A program made the translations under genes and the position numbers. This document shows, in pieces, positions 9,473 to 17,435 of a DNA stretch of 45,229 nucleotides. Each line of letters starts with the position of its first letter. Position 1 is the first letter of the stretch. The notes under the pieces were generated by a model. It saw nothing but the letters and a program-made list of their open reading frames with translations. It did not search any database and was not told the DNA's origin. Source of the stretch: Candidatus Woesearchaeota archaeon (GTDB taxonomy: Archaea; Nanobdellota; Nanobdellia; Woesearchaeales; UBA10200); assembly GCA_016180275.1 (NCBI GenBank), contig JACPBN010000006.1, positions 1-45,229 on the forward strand, written 5' to 3'.

Positions 9473-10867
9473 ATGAAATTTTACAACAGAGAGCAAGAAC
9501 TAGCTGAGATAGAGCATTTTTATAAGAATAAGCCTGCGATGCTAGTCATAACAGGAAGAAGAAGGATAGGCAAGACTGAGCTGGTAAAGAAGATAAAGAA
9601 ACAAGTGTATTTCTTTGTTGACAGCGAAAAATCAGAAACAATGCTGATACAGGAATTTTTCTCTGAATTAAAACAAAATTTTGAAGTGGATAAGCTGATA
9701 AAAGTGTCTAGCTGGGAAGAGCTTTTTGACCTAATCTTTAAAATTGCGCAGAAAAAGGAGATAGTTGTTTCTTTTGACGAGTTTCAAAGGTTTTTAAAGA
9801 TAGACCCATCAATAATATTCCAGCTCCAAAAATATTGGGATATGCACAAAAATAAGTCTAAAATATTTTTAGTTTTTACTGGATCTTCTGTCGGCATGAT
9901 CAAGAAGATCTTTATCGAGAATAATGCGCCGCTCTTTAAGAGAGCGCAGAATATAATCTATCTTAAGCCATTCAAGTTCAAGATTATCAGGGAAATCATG
10001 GCAGATTTTGGAATTAAGAAATTTGAAGAACAAATCCGCATATATGCGCTTTTCGGCGGAATTATCAACTATTACAGCCTGATGGATTTTTATAATGTTA
10101 AAAACTTAGAAGAGATATTTGAAAAGCTCATCCTAAGAAGATATGCACCATTGAAAAATGAAGTAAGAGAGGTTTTTATAGAGGAATTTGGAAAAGAGCA
10201 CAAGACATATTATTCAATACTTGCTGCATTGGCTGCAGGCAAAAATACAAAAAAAGAGATTGAAGATGTCGTAGATGTCAAAGGCACATCACTTTCTCCT
10301 TATTTTTATGACTTGATCGATATATTAAATATCGTTGACATTGAATTGCCATTTAATGAAGACAAAGGATCAAAAAAAGGAAGATATTCCCTTAAGGATA
10401 ATTTCTTTAAATTTTGGTTTAGGTTTATATTCAATAACATGAGCTATTATGAAAAAGAAGATTTTGCCCATATAGATAAGCTAATAAACAATAATTTTAA
10501 TGCTTTTGTAGGCCATGGCTTTGAAGAGATTTGCATGGAGTTAATCGAAGAAGATATAGTAAGACTGCCGTTTGAATGGACAAAAATAGGGAGATGGTGG
10601 TCTAGAAGAGGAGAAGAGATAGATATAGTAGCAGCAAATAATAATACTAAAGAAATTATGTTTATTGAATGCAAATGGCAGGAAGATGTAAATGCTGAAA
10701 AGGTACTGTCTGAGCTAAAAGAAAAAGCAAAGCTTGTTGAATGGCATAATGCAGATAGAAAAGAGCATTATGCAATATTTGCTAAAAGCTTTAAAGAATC
10801 TAAAAACATTATTGACAAGAATTTTTTGCTTTTTGAGCTAAATGATATTGAAAAGTTATTAAAGTAA
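9473..10867 (+). CDS. Archaeal ATPase with C-terminal DUF234/nuclease-like domain
   Basis: The 464-aa protein has P-loop GRRRIGKT (28-35), Walker B VVSFDEFQRF (D102/E103), the sensor strand VFTGSSVG, a winged-helix region around 240-320 and a C-terminal domain with EIDIVA...MFIECKWQ (about 390-415). The last motif has the E/D-x-D and E-x-K pattern of the PD-(D/E)XK fold and of DUF234 (PF03008). Such single-gene ATPases are abundant in archaeal genomes and are often associated with mobile regions; their role is unknown. It has its own promoter, and is bounded on both sides by truncated copies of the 310-aa gene, so it is a separate insertion and not part of operon 1. Confidence 0.85.
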   Translation: MKFYNREQELAEIEHFYKNKPAMLVITGRRRIGKTELVKKIKKQVYFFVDSEKSETMLIQEFFSELKQNFEVDKLIKVSSWEELFDLIFKIAQKKEIVVSFDEFQRFLKIDPSIIFQLQKYWDMHKNKSKIFLVFTGSSVGMIKKIFIENNAPLFKRAQNIIYLKPFKFKIIREIMADFGIKKFEEQIRIYALFGGIINYYSLMDFYNVKNLEEIFEKLILRRYAPLKNEVREVFIEEFGKEHKTYYSILAALAAGKNTKKEIEDVVDVKGTSLSPYFYDLIDILNIVDIELPFNEDKGSKKGRYSLKDNFFKFWFRFIFNNMSYYEKEDFAHIDKLINNNFNAFVGHGFEEICMELIEEDIVRLPFEWTKIGRWWSRRGEEIDIVAANNNTKEIMFIECKWQEDVNAEKVLSELKEKAKLVEWHNADRKEHYAIFAKSFKESKNIIDKNFLLFELNDIEKLLK

Positions 10868-10893
10868 GTTTAATGTTAGGCTATAGAGTAAAA

Positions 10894-10996
10894 ATGACCA
10901 TCAACAAACATAACCAAGCACGAAGAGCACCTAAAAAAGCAGTACAAGAATAGATTAGAGGCTCTTAAAGACATCCATCATGAAGACAGGTTTTAG
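10894..10996 (+). pseudogene. Truncated, frameshifted copy B of the start of the 310-aa gene
   Basis: An ATG at 10894 is followed by a one-base insertion; in the shifted frame the sequence reads ITKHEEHLKKQYKNRLEALK and then DIHHEDRF before a TAG. It shares a 23-bp identical stretch with copy A (from ACAAACATAACC) and a 31-bp identical stretch with the intact gene, ending GAAGACAGGTTTT. It ends 2 nt before the next gene's ATG. It is a relic marking the boundary between two inserted cassettes. Confidence 0.72.
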
Positions 10997-10998
10997 TT

Positions 10999-12348
10999 AT
11001 GAAAGAATCCGAAACACTTGAGCTAAAAACATCAACATCTGAATTAAAGGAAGCCATAATCTCAATAGTTGCAATGCTGAACAAGCATAAGAAAGGCAAA
11101 GTGATATTTGGAATGGGAGATGATGGAACTGTTATTGGGCAGATGATTAGCGACAACACATTGAGAGAAGTATCACAAGCCATATTTGATAACATTGAGC
11201 CTAAGATATATCCGACGATTGCTGTAGAAGAGCCATCTATTGCAGTAAGTTTTGAGGACAATAATGCACCTTTTACAGCATATGGCAGAGCCTATATTAG
11301 AGTCGGCACAGAAAATAAAAAGATGACCCAACAAAAATACAATGAGTTATTATCCCTGAAAGCTACAAAACTAGAGTGGGATGCCCTGCCAATAAAAAAT
11401 ACATCAATAAAGGATATAGATCAAAAAAAAGTAGCTGCTTATCTTGAAAAAAGAGAGCAAAATAGAAGAATATCGAAGAAGATAAGCATGAAAAATCAGG
11501 AATTCCTAGAGAACATTAATGCATTGACAAAAGACGGTTTAGTGACAAATGCAGGTATGCTATTTTTCGGCAAAAATCCACAGAAACATATTTTACATTC
11601 TTCACTAAGGCTTGTAAGGATAAAAGGAACAGATATAGGCGGATTAATCTTAGACAGGATTGATGGCACCGGCACCTTATGGGAGATGGTAGAGCAAGCA
11701 GAGGATTTTATAAGAAGAAACATTAAATTAATAGGCTATAAAACTGAAAAAAGCTTTCAAAGGCAGGATAGATTTGAATACCCGATAAGCGCTTTAAGAG
11801 AAGCTATAATAAATGCGCTCATACATAGAAATTATCTGATAAAATCTGAGGCAATAGCTTATATTTATGATGATAAGATAGAAATTCTTAATCCTGGATT
11901 ATTCCCTAAAGGAACTACACCTGAACATCCAAAACATATCCCAAGAAATTTCTTGCTCAGCCAATATATGTATGATATCGGAGAAGTTGAAAAATATGGC
12001 TCAGGAATATTATCAATAAAAAAGAGATGCAAGGAAAATGGGAATAAATTGCCTAAATATGTATTTTCCGAACTTCACACTAAAATAATCTTCTATTCAT
12101 TAGAGCCAGAGAGAACTACCATGAGCAGCGGATTAAGTGAGGGATTAAGTGAGGGATTAAGTGAGGGATTAAAATCACTCCTTAATATTGTAATAAATAA
12201 TCCTGGAATTAAAGCTGTTAAAGTAAGCGAACTTTTACAAAGGCCTATAAAAACAATAGAAAGACAGATAAAAGAGCTAAAGCAAAAAGGCTTCATTGAG
12301 AGAAGAGGAAGCAGGAAAACAGGAGGATACTGGGAGATAAGTAAATAA
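10999..12348 (+). CDS. AlbA_2 (Schlafen-like) / RecG-like ATP-binding transcriptional regulator
   Basis: The 449-aa product has the AlbA_2 domain (PF04326) at the N terminus (ESETLELKTSTSELKEAI, then GKVIFGMGDDGTVIG and YIRVG), a central HATPase_c_4-like region (ISALREAIINALIHRNY, then YGSGI) and a C-terminal winged helix (VSELLQRPIKTIERQIKELK). A run of SEGL tetrapeptides links the last two parts. This is the usual layout of the family often labelled RecG-like or divergent AAA-4 transcriptional regulators. No promoter is visible; it begins 2 nt after copy B and may be read from upstream. It is a self-standing accessory gene with likely horizontal spread. Confidence 0.87.
   Translation: MKESETLELKTSTSELKEAIISIVAMLNKHKKGKVIFGMGDDGTVIGQMISDNTLREVSQAIFDNIEPKIYPTIAVEEPSIAVSFEDNNAPFTAYGRAYIRVGTENKKMTQQKYNELLSLKATKLEWDALPIKNTSIKDIDQKKVAAYLEKREQNRRISKKISMKNQEFLENINALTKDGLVTNAGMLFFGKNPQKHILHSSLRLVRIKGTDIGGLILDRIDGTGTLWEMVEQAEDFIRRNIKLIGYKTEKSFQRQDRFEYPISALREAIINALIHRNYLIKSEAIAYIYDDKIEILNPGLFPKGTTPEHPKHIPRNFLLSQYMYDIGEVEKYGSGILSIKKRCKENGNKLPKYVFSELHTKIIFYSLEPERTTMSSGLSEGLSEGLSEGLKSLLNIVINNPGIKAVKVSELLQRPIKTIERQIKELKQKGFIERRGSRKTGGYWEISK
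12130..12172 (+). repeat. In-frame 12-bp tandem repeat (SEGL tetrapeptides)
   Basis: GGATTAAGTGAG is repeated three times perfectly (12130-12165) and then begins again before diverging. Each unit adds four residues without changing frame, so copy number can change the linker length between the ATP-binding part and the winged helix. Confidence 0.9.
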
Positions 12349-12360
12349 GAAACCACAAAA

Positions 12361-12450
12361 ATGCCAATCAACAAGCTAACACAACATGAAGAATATTTTA
12401 AGAGGCAGTATAAGGATAGGTTGGAAGCAATAAATAACCGTAAACTTTAA
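12361..12450 (+). pseudogene. Truncated copy C of the start of the 310-aa gene
   Basis: A 29-codon frame beginning MPINKLTQHEEYFKRQYKDR and ending RLEAINNRKL matches the N terminus of the gene at 13518. The bases before the ATG (AAGAAACCACAAAAATG) also match those before copy A (AAGAAATCACAAAAATG). The stop codon lies in the TATA region of the following cassette. It marks the left boundary of the MNT/HEPN cassette. It could in principle still be translated as a short peptide. Confidence 0.7.
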
Positions 12451-12472
12451 ATATCAGTTGATAACTATAGTT
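12440..12472 (+). promoter_or_regulatory. Leaderless promoter and palindrome of the MNT/HEPN cassette
   Basis: GTAAACTTTAAATAT places a TATA box (12446-12453) about 28 nt before the ATG at 12478. The perfect palindrome AACTATAGTT (12463-12472) lies between the TATA box and the start and is a likely operator for the N-terminal HTH of the gene product. Confidence 0.55.
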
Positions 12473-12477
12473 GACAT

Positions 12478-13005
12478 ATGATAACTAAAGATAACAGCCT
12501 AAAAGTGATGGAAGTTTATTATAACAACCCTAGCGGAACTTTCCATATAAGGGAGCTTGCAAGGATCACAGGATTATCTAGCACAGGAATCATAAAGATA
12601 GCCAAGAGATTAAAGCAAGACGGATTATTAACATCAGAAAAGAAGAATGTTATTGAGGAGATAAGGCCAATATTAGAGACAAAGTTTTACCTGATGAAGA
12701 GGCTATATAATACTTATTCATTATATGAAAGCAGATTAATAGAGGAATTAAAGCATTTTTACGAACAGCCTGAAGCAATAATATTGTTCGGAAGCTATGA
12801 AAAAGGGACTGATAATGAAAAAAGTGACATAGATATAGCGGTGATAACAAATAAGCAAAAGCTCCCTGAATTAACAAGATTTGAAAAAAAGCTTAAGAGA
12901 AAGATAGACATTTTAACAATAGACCTTAAGAGCGCATCAAAGGAGTTTAAGAATTCGCTGGCTAATGGAATTGTGCTTGAAGGATATCTGGAATTGATAA
13001 AATGA
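12478..13005 (+). CDS. HTH-linked minimal nucleotidyltransferase (MntA-like antitoxin)
   Basis: The 175-aa protein has an N-terminal winged helix (FHIRELARITGLSSTGIIKI) and a C-terminal nucleotidyltransferase core with G105-S106, then ten residues, then D117-I-D119 (GSYEKGTDNEKSDIDI). This GS-x10-DxD motif defines the MNT family. In type VII toxin-antitoxin systems MNT proteins modify a HEPN ribonuclease toxin with AMP to silence it. The HEPN partner follows 48 nt downstream. The fused HTH and the palindrome at the promoter suggest it represses its own operon. Confidence 0.87.
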   Translation: MITKDNSLKVMEVYYNNPSGTFHIRELARITGLSSTGIIKIAKRLKQDGLLTSEKKNVIEEIRPILETKFYLMKRLYNTYSLYESRLIEELKHFYEQPEAIILFGSYEKGTDNEKSDIDIAVITNKQKLPELTRFEKKLKRKIDILTIDLKSASKEFKNSLANGIVLEGYLELIK

Positions 13006-13053
13006 TGACATTAAATAATAATATGATGCAACAATAAGAACATCGCACTAAAA

Positions 13054-13515
13054 ATGATACAGCCATTTGAATATTACATAAGAGAGAACCTAGTTGGAAA
13101 AACTGCCCCAAATACAAGCTTAGCCCTGGCTTTGATTAAAAAAGCAGAGAAAAGATTTAAGCGCATACAAAAGGCAGAAATTGCAGAAGATGAATCTACA
13201 CTGATCTTTGAAGATATATACGAAGCGATGAGAGAAGCCGGACAATCATTAATGCAGCTAGCGCAATACAAGCCATACTCTCATGAAGCAGTTATTGCAT
13301 TTCTTGATGACAAAGAACTGTTAGCCAAGATGAATATCAACATCCTTGATAATTACAGGATCCTGAGAAATAAGGCGGTATATCAAGCAGAGGAGATATC
13401 TTTGGAAAAATGCAAGGAAGCATTTAATTTTGCTAAAATAACCATCCCAAAGCTTAAAATAAAGTTTTTAGAGATGAATAAAAAGACTGATTTACAAAAA
13501 AACAAAGAAGCTTAA
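13054..13515 (+). CDS. HEPN-domain protein, partner of the MNT protein
   Basis: The 153-aa all-helical protein fits a HEPN domain by size, helical pattern and pairing with an MNT gene. The usual active site R-x4-6-H appears as R105-NKAV-Y110 (LRNKAVY), with Tyr where His is expected. Without the His, ribonuclease activity may be lost, or the Tyr may be the target of AMP transfer. It is the second gene of the cassette, and its stop is 2 nt before the intact 310-aa gene, which therefore is probably transcribed from the cassette promoter. Confidence 0.72.
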   Translation: MIQPFEYYIRENLVGKTAPNTSLALALIKKAEKRFKRIQKAEIAEDESTLIFEDIYEAMREAGQSLMQLAQYKPYSHEAVIAFLDDKELLAKMNINILDNYRILRNKAVYQAEEISLEKCKEAFNFAKITIPKLKIKFLEMNKKTDLQKNKEA

Positions 13516-13517
13516 CT

Positions 13518-14450
13518 ATGCCAACCGACAAACTAGCGCAGCACGAAGAATACTTAAGAAAGATGCACAAGAATAGGCTGGAATCCCTTAAAGACATCCA
13601 TCATGAAGACAGGTTTTTTGAGACAGGGCTTGGCAATAATCTGCTTGAATTAAAGAATGCGGTCCATGACCTTGCTGAGAAAGGAAAAAAGATTACTTCT
13701 AAAGAGATTAAAGCAGTAATTGGCAACCAAAATATAAAAACAGAGTTAAGAAAATTCATTTATGCCAGAGTTGGGCATTTAATTAAAGAAGCTGAGTACC
13801 TCAAGAATGTTGCCTGCGCAATTGAAAATGAAAAGCATGATTCAAAGCATCTGGAGCATTTTGTGGAGAATATTGAAAGCTATGCCGTACACCTGAAAAA
13901 AGAGAGGGAGAGGGAGGTTGAGCATCTATTGCATAATTTCAGGCATACATTTGCAAGCTTGCTGCATCCGATAACTGCACATGAGCATAAATTAGCTGGT
14001 TTGCTGGAAAAGAACGTGCATCTGCTGAGGACATTGCTGCATAAGGATGAGCTAAGGCATTTTGCAGAGAATCTTCACAATGATGATGTGATCAATAAGA
14101 TGAAAGAGAGATTTGGCGAGAATAAGACTGGCAAAGCACTGTATCATTTTATTGAGCAGCATACTAAACTAAAATCATTGCCCGAGAAATTGATTGAGCG
14201 CGGGAGAAAAGTTTTTTCACGCGAATTGACAAAACATGAAGTTTTATTTAAAATCGCAGACATGCTTAATGAGAGAGCTGAGATTCTTGAGGAAAAAGCA
14301 AACAAGAAGATAAGAAAGATTATTGGCAAACAGATAAAGGCAATTGAGTATAAATGGGAGCAGGCAAAGAAAAAAAGCAGCAAATTGCTTGATGAGGCAT
14401 TAGAGCACCATTCCAAGATGGAAAGGTTCTATAGGAAGATTGGGCTATAA
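13518..14450 (+). CDS. Helical coiled-coil protein; target of repeated cassette insertion
   Basis: The 310-aa protein is highly charged, almost entirely helical and rich in His, Glu and Lys, with no signal peptide or membrane segment. I do not recognise a family. Three truncated copies of its first 21-35 codons lie upstream at 9313, 10894 and 12361, each at a boundary between accessory genes. The simplest reading is that this gene once directly followed the 874-aa gene of operon 1 and that its 5' end was renewed by each insertion. It has no promoter of its own visible and starts 2 nt after the HEPN gene. A run of T (14470-14476) follows and may be the terminator. Confidence 0.82.
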   Translation: MPTDKLAQHEEYLRKMHKNRLESLKDIHHEDRFFETGLGNNLLELKNAVHDLAEKGKKITSKEIKAVIGNQNIKTELRKFIYARVGHLIKEAEYLKNVACAIENEKHDSKHLEHFVENIESYAVHLKKEREREVEHLLHNFRHTFASLLHPITAHEHKLAGLLEKNVHLLRTLLHKDELRHFAENLHNDDVINKMKERFGENKTGKALYHFIEQHTKLKSLPEKLIERGRKVFSRELTKHEVLFKIADMLNERAEILEEKANKKIRKIIGKQIKAIEYKWEQAKKKSSKLLDEALEHHSKMERFYRKIGL

Positions 14451-14476
14451 TTCTATAATTTATTGCCATTTTTTTT

Positions 14477-14514
14477 GCGAAAAGTTTATATACCAGATGG
14501 TATCTATAGGTATC
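14477..14514 (+). promoter_or_regulatory. Leaderless promoter with GGTATC direct repeats
   Basis: GCGAAAAG (BRE, 14477-14484) and TTTATATA (TATA, 14485-14492) lie about 26 nt before the ATG at 14515. GGTATC occurs at 14499-14504 and again at 14509-14514, immediately before the ATG, 10 bp apart. Spaced direct repeats are what ribbon-helix-helix antitoxin dimers usually bind, so this is a likely autoregulatory operator. Confidence 0.65.
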
Positions 14515-14760
14515 ATGAATACACAAATAAACTTGCGATTATCGAACCAGACACTAATTTCCGCTAAAGATTATTCTAAAAGGCACGGATTTAGCACGGT
14601 CCAGGAATTTATTAAGGAGACTGTAAGGGAAAAATTGTTTGAAGAGCCAGATATATCTGGAGAAGAATTAGAGCTTGTAAATAAGCTTGCCATAGCAACT
14701 GAAGAAAAAAATTTATATGGCACAGAAGAGGAATTATTTAAGAGGTTAAAAAGAAGATAG
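14515..14760 (+). CDS. Ribbon-helix-helix antitoxin
   Basis: I start the gene at the ATG at 14515 (81 aa), not at an upstream in-frame ATG at 14440, because the promoter TATA box lies between them. The N terminus TQINLRLSNQTLISAKDYSK forms the beta strand of a ribbon-helix-helix fold, followed by STVQEFIKETVREKL. The remaining acidic tail probably wraps the toxin encoded 1 nt downstream. The gene pair is a typical type II toxin-antitoxin module. Confidence 0.78.
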   Translation: MNTQINLRLSNQTLISAKDYSKRHGFSTVQEFIKETVREKLFEEPDISGEELELVNKLAIATEEKNLYGTEEELFKRLKRR

Positions 14761-14761
14761 A

Positions 14762-15058
14762 ATGGAATATATAATTAAGCCTTCTGAATTTTTCTTAGAA
14801 CAGATATCCGAATTAAGCGATGACGCTGCAAGGATAGTTGAAGATAAGATAAGAATGCTAAAGATTAATCCATTTAGGTTTAAGAGGATTGAAGGATATA
14901 GCTTATTTTTGTTTCGAATACGATTTGAGGATAATAGAAAAGAAAAGCGCGCGATATATCTAGTAGATAAGCCATATGTTAAGATTCTTTGCATTTTAGA
15001 TAGGGATAATGATTATAAGGGCCTAAAAAAATATTTGAAACAGCTAGGCTACCTATAA
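14762..15058 (+). CDS. RelE/ParE-family toxin
   Basis: The 98-aa protein has the RelE/ParE layout: two N-terminal helices (EFFLEQISELSDDAARIVEDKI), the central KINPFRFKRIEGYSLFLFRIR strands, then KRAIYLVDKPYVKILCILDRDNDYKGL. RelE proteins are ribosome-dependent mRNA nucleases and ParE proteins poison gyrase; the sequence alone does not decide between them. It sits 1 nt after the antitoxin gene. Confidence 0.8.
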   Translation: MEYIIKPSEFFLEQISELSDDAARIVEDKIRMLKINPFRFKRIEGYSLFLFRIRFEDNRKEKRAIYLVDKPYVKILCILDRDNDYKGLKKYLKQLGYL

Positions 15059-15074
15059 ATAGATTAACTGGCTT

Positions 15075-15109
15075 GCGAAAAGTTTATATATTTGTCCATA
15101 TTTATGGAC
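15075..15109 (+). promoter_or_regulatory. Promoter with GTCCATA inverted-repeat operator
   Basis: GCGAAAAG and TTTATATA (15075-15090) repeat the promoter form seen at 14477. Immediately downstream, GTCCATA and TATGGAC (15094-15100 and 15103-15109) form a 7-bp inverted repeat with a 2-nt spacer, over the expected transcription start. The HTH of the downstream nucleotidyltransferase is the likely binder. Confidence 0.65.
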
Positions 15110-15122
15110 TTAAGTACTAAAA

Positions 15123-15632
15123 ATGGGACAAGAAACCATTATTATGGACAAAATAGCAGGATTATTGTATGAATATCCTGAAAAGGAGTTTACAATCAGA
15201 GAAATCTCTAAGAATATTAAGATACCAAAATCCACAGTGCAAAAGTATTTATCTGACCTTAAAGAAAAAGGGCTTGCAGATAATAGAAATAAAGCAAGCA
15301 ATTCTGCTTTATTCAGGGTTAAAAAAACAAATTATTATATCGAAAAGATTTTTGAAAGTGGTTTGATAGAATATCTCGAAAAAATATTAAGGCCTAGCTG
15401 CATAATTCTTTTTGGAAGCTTTAGAAAAGGAGAATCAGATAAAGACAGCGATATAGATATTTTTGTAGAGACCGTTGAGAAAAAGAAAGTAAATTTAGAA
15501 TTATTTGAAAAGAAGCTAAAACATAAGATAGACTTATTTATCGAAAAAGACATTAATGATTCACCTCAAAATTTAAAACTAAATATTATAAATGGGATAA
15601 AACTAGCCGGCTTTGCCAGGATAAAAACATGA
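15123..15632 (+). CDS. HTH-linked minimal nucleotidyltransferase (second MntA-like protein)
   Basis: This 169-aa protein has the same domain order as the one at 12478: winged helix (FTIREISKNIKIPKSTVQKY), then the MNT core G98-S99-x10-D110-I-D112 (GSFRKGESDKDSDIDI). Its ATG overlaps no other gene; the end overlaps the next start (ATGA). It is predicted to be an antitoxin that transfers AMP to the HEPN partner and represses its own promoter through the inverted repeat at 15094-15109. It is diverged from the 12478 protein, so the two pairs were probably acquired separately. Confidence 0.86.
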   Translation: MGQETIIMDKIAGLLYEYPEKEFTIREISKNIKIPKSTVQKYLSDLKEKGLADNRNKASNSALFRVKKTNYYIEKIFESGLIEYLEKILRPSCIILFGSFRKGESDKDSDIDIFVETVEKKKVNLELFEKKLKHKIDLFIEKDINDSPQNLKLNIINGIKLAGFARIKT

Positions 15633-16048
15633 TAACTTGGAATAACTGCGATAAGAATTTTATTAAAAAAGTTGAGATAGATATATTTAGGATTAAATCT
15701 ATTGCAGAAAAAGCATTTCAAAGAAAAAAAGTTATTGATAATCTTAAAGAGAGCGAAGAAAATACCTCTTTTATTGTTGAAGGATATTATGAAGTAATTA
15801 AAGAGCTGTTAGTTGCATATCTCTTAAGGAATGGCCTTAGATCAAGAAATCACCAATGCCTAATAGCATATTTTTATGCCCAAAATCCTAGCTTGGAAGG
15901 CGAGGCTAAATTTATTGAACAACTTTTATACTATAGAAACAGGCTAGATTATTATGGAGAGAGTATCCCAACAGATTTCTATAAAAGGAATAAGCAAGAA
16001 ATATCTAAGATTATAGATATGCTGGAGAAAATAGCCAGAATAAACTAA
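15629..16048 (+). CDS. HEPN-domain protein, partner of the second MNT protein
   Basis: The 139-aa helical protein carries YYRNRLDYYG near residue 105. The R-x4-6-H signature of HEPN ribonucleases appears as R103-NRLD-Y108, again with Tyr for His. The 4-nt overlap with the MNT gene (ATGA) shows translational coupling. A HEPN assignment rests on helical content, the RN motif and the partner gene. It may be a silenced or AMP-modified toxin, or a HEPN acting without RNase activity. Confidence 0.72.
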   Translation: MITWNNCDKNFIKKVEIDIFRIKSIAEKAFQRKKVIDNLKESEENTSFIVEGYYEVIKELLVAYLLRNGLRSRNHQCLIAYFYAQNPSLEGEAKFIEQLLYYRNRLDYYGESIPTDFYKRNKQEISKIIDMLEKIARIN

Positions 16049-16069
16049 GCCTAAATAACTTTTCTCACA

Positions 16070-16151
16070 AAAGATTTATATAGCCAAATCCTATTATACG
16101 TATAAAAACGTGGATATAAGTTATTAGAAGATTATATACGTGCATATACGT
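16070..16151 (+). promoter_or_regulatory. Promoter and TATACGTA repeats of operon 2
   Basis: CAAAAGATTTATATAG gives a BRE and TATA box (TATA at 16075-16082). The palindrome TATACGTATA lies at 16095-16104, about where transcription would begin, and two further TATACG units (16135-16140 and 16145-16150) lie directly before the ATG at 16152. These are probable binding sites of the RHH protein encoded next, giving autoregulation of the whole operon. Confidence 0.6.
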
Positions 16152-16337
16152 ATGACTAAAAAAAGCAGTAAAGAAAGCAATAAGGAGAAATTTACGCTAT
16201 ATCTGGACAAGACTCTTAGAGACAGCTATAAAGAATTCTGCCAATTAAGAGGCTATATTCCTTCCAGGATGATTGAGATTTTCATTGAGCAGGAACTGCA
16301 AAAAGCCAGAGAGGATGCTAAAAAGAGAGTAAAATGA
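16152..16337 (+). CDS. Small ribbon-helix-helix regulator of operon 2
   Basis: The 61-aa protein reads KEKFTLYLDKTLRDSYKEFC and then GYIPSRMIEIFIEQEL, a ribbon-helix-helix DNA-binding fold. I chose the ATG at 16152 over the in-frame GTG at 16140 because the GTG lies inside the TATACG operator repeats. Its stop overlaps the start of the membrane protein gene (ATGA), so it is translationally coupled to it and is the likely regulator of operon 2. There is no toxin-like gene next to it. Confidence 0.75.
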   Translation: MTKKSSKESNKEKFTLYLDKTLRDSYKEFCQLRGYIPSRMIEIFIEQELQKAREDAKKRVK

Positions 16338-17407
16338 AAATGACTGCTAAAAAAAATAAAAACAATGCAAAGAAAAATAGCAAGAAGATTGCATTTTACG
16401 TATTTATTGCACTGATAATAGCAATTAATCTGTCAATTATTGCATATGCAGCATCTACTGACAGATTCTGGGATATTGTTGAAAAGATGTATGATTTTGA
16501 GTCAAGGTATGAGAAAAATCTGAAAATATGGGACTTTTTGCTGTTCTCAACAATATTTAACATAATTGCATGGATTGGATTAGTAAAAGCATTCCCGGAT
16601 AATAAAGCAGCAGCTTTCATATTAGCCTTAGTAATAGGCGTAGCGCTTGGTTTGGGAGCAGTGAAAGGAAACCTAACTGTCAAATTCTTTGTTCCATTTG
16701 TGAAGAATATATTGTTCTTTATAGTTATGGGCATAATATTTTTTGTGCTGATTAAGTTTGACATGAACAAATTCCTTGCGTTTATTTTAGCTTTGGTTAT
16801 TACTTTTGTTGCGTTCAATGTGCTTGGGCTGTTTGGCGCAGTTGATACAGGAGGATTGTTCGGAGGAAAGACAAGCTATGACACTTATGATCAGATAAAT
16901 GACCGATTAATTGCCCTGGGCAACAATTATCGTGTCACGTTTGATATTTCAGATGATATTGCTGCAAAGAGCAAGAAGCTCAGAGTGGCGATGCAGAGAG
17001 AGCAAGGAAAGCTGGAGGAAGAGCTCAAAAAGAACCCTAATGACAAGACTGCAAAATCCAAGCTTGATCAGGTCATTGCACACATAAATGAGCTGAATGA
17101 GCTTGAGAGAAAAGGTGCGCTGCTTGAGAAGGAAGAAGAGAAGAAAATCGCAGAGAGAGCTGCAATAGAGTATGATAAGTTCAGGGAGAATTTGACAGAA
17201 ATAAAGAAATTGAAAGGGGATACTCCCGAGCAAGTAAATGCAAAATTTGTTGACCTGAAAAAATTGAATGATGTGATTGAAGAGGAAGAAGGGAAAGTTA
17301 AAGGAACAACTATACCAACTCCAGCACCCACTGGTACTCCGACTCCACCTGCAGGTACAACACCAACAAGCGGAGCAGCTGCATCTGGACCAAATGCTGC
17401 TGATTAA
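16334..17407 (+). CDS. Membrane protein with five hydrophobic segments, FFVPFVKN family (operon 2)
   Basis: The 357-aa protein has a signal-like segment (19-40), then segments near 66-84, 92-110, 117-140 and 146-168, a charged coiled coil (200-310), and a Pro/Thr-rich tail from about 325 (TPAPTGTPTPPAG). Residues 118-165 (FFVPFVKNILFF... LAFILALVITFVAFNV) match the 701-aa protein at 25299 almost position for position, so the two are paralogues. I do not recognise the family. It overlaps the RHH regulator and is followed 28 nt later by the phosphoesterase fusion. It is probably the membrane core of operon 2, with the coiled coil contacting the next protein. Confidence 0.83.
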   Translation: MKMTAKKNKNNAKKNSKKIAFYVFIALIIAINLSIIAYAASTDRFWDIVEKMYDFESRYEKNLKIWDFLLFSTIFNIIAWIGLVKAFPDNKAAAFILALVIGVALGLGAVKGNLTVKFFVPFVKNILFFIVMGIIFFVLIKFDMNKFLAFILALVITFVAFNVLGLFGAVDTGGLFGGKTSYDTYDQINDRLIALGNNYRVTFDISDDIAAKSKKLRVAMQREQGKLEEELKKNPNDKTAKSKLDQVIAHINELNELERKGALLEKEEEKKIAERAAIEYDKFRENLTEIKKLKGDTPEQVNAKFVDLKKLNDVIEEEEGKVKGTTIPTPAPTGTPTPPAGTTPTSGAAASGPNAAD

Positions 17408-17435
17408 ACTGCCAAAATCAATACTGCAAAGCAGA

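Noticed and set aside
14440..14514. Upstream ATG for the RHH antitoxin
   Set aside because: The TATA box and operator repeats lie between this ATG and the ATG at 14515, so transcripts begin after it.
17277..17435. Longer N-terminus for the phosphoesterase fusion protein
   Set aside because: The added 53 residues overlap the 3' end of the previous gene in another frame and are basic and low-complexity; the ATG at 17436 gives a proper signal peptide.
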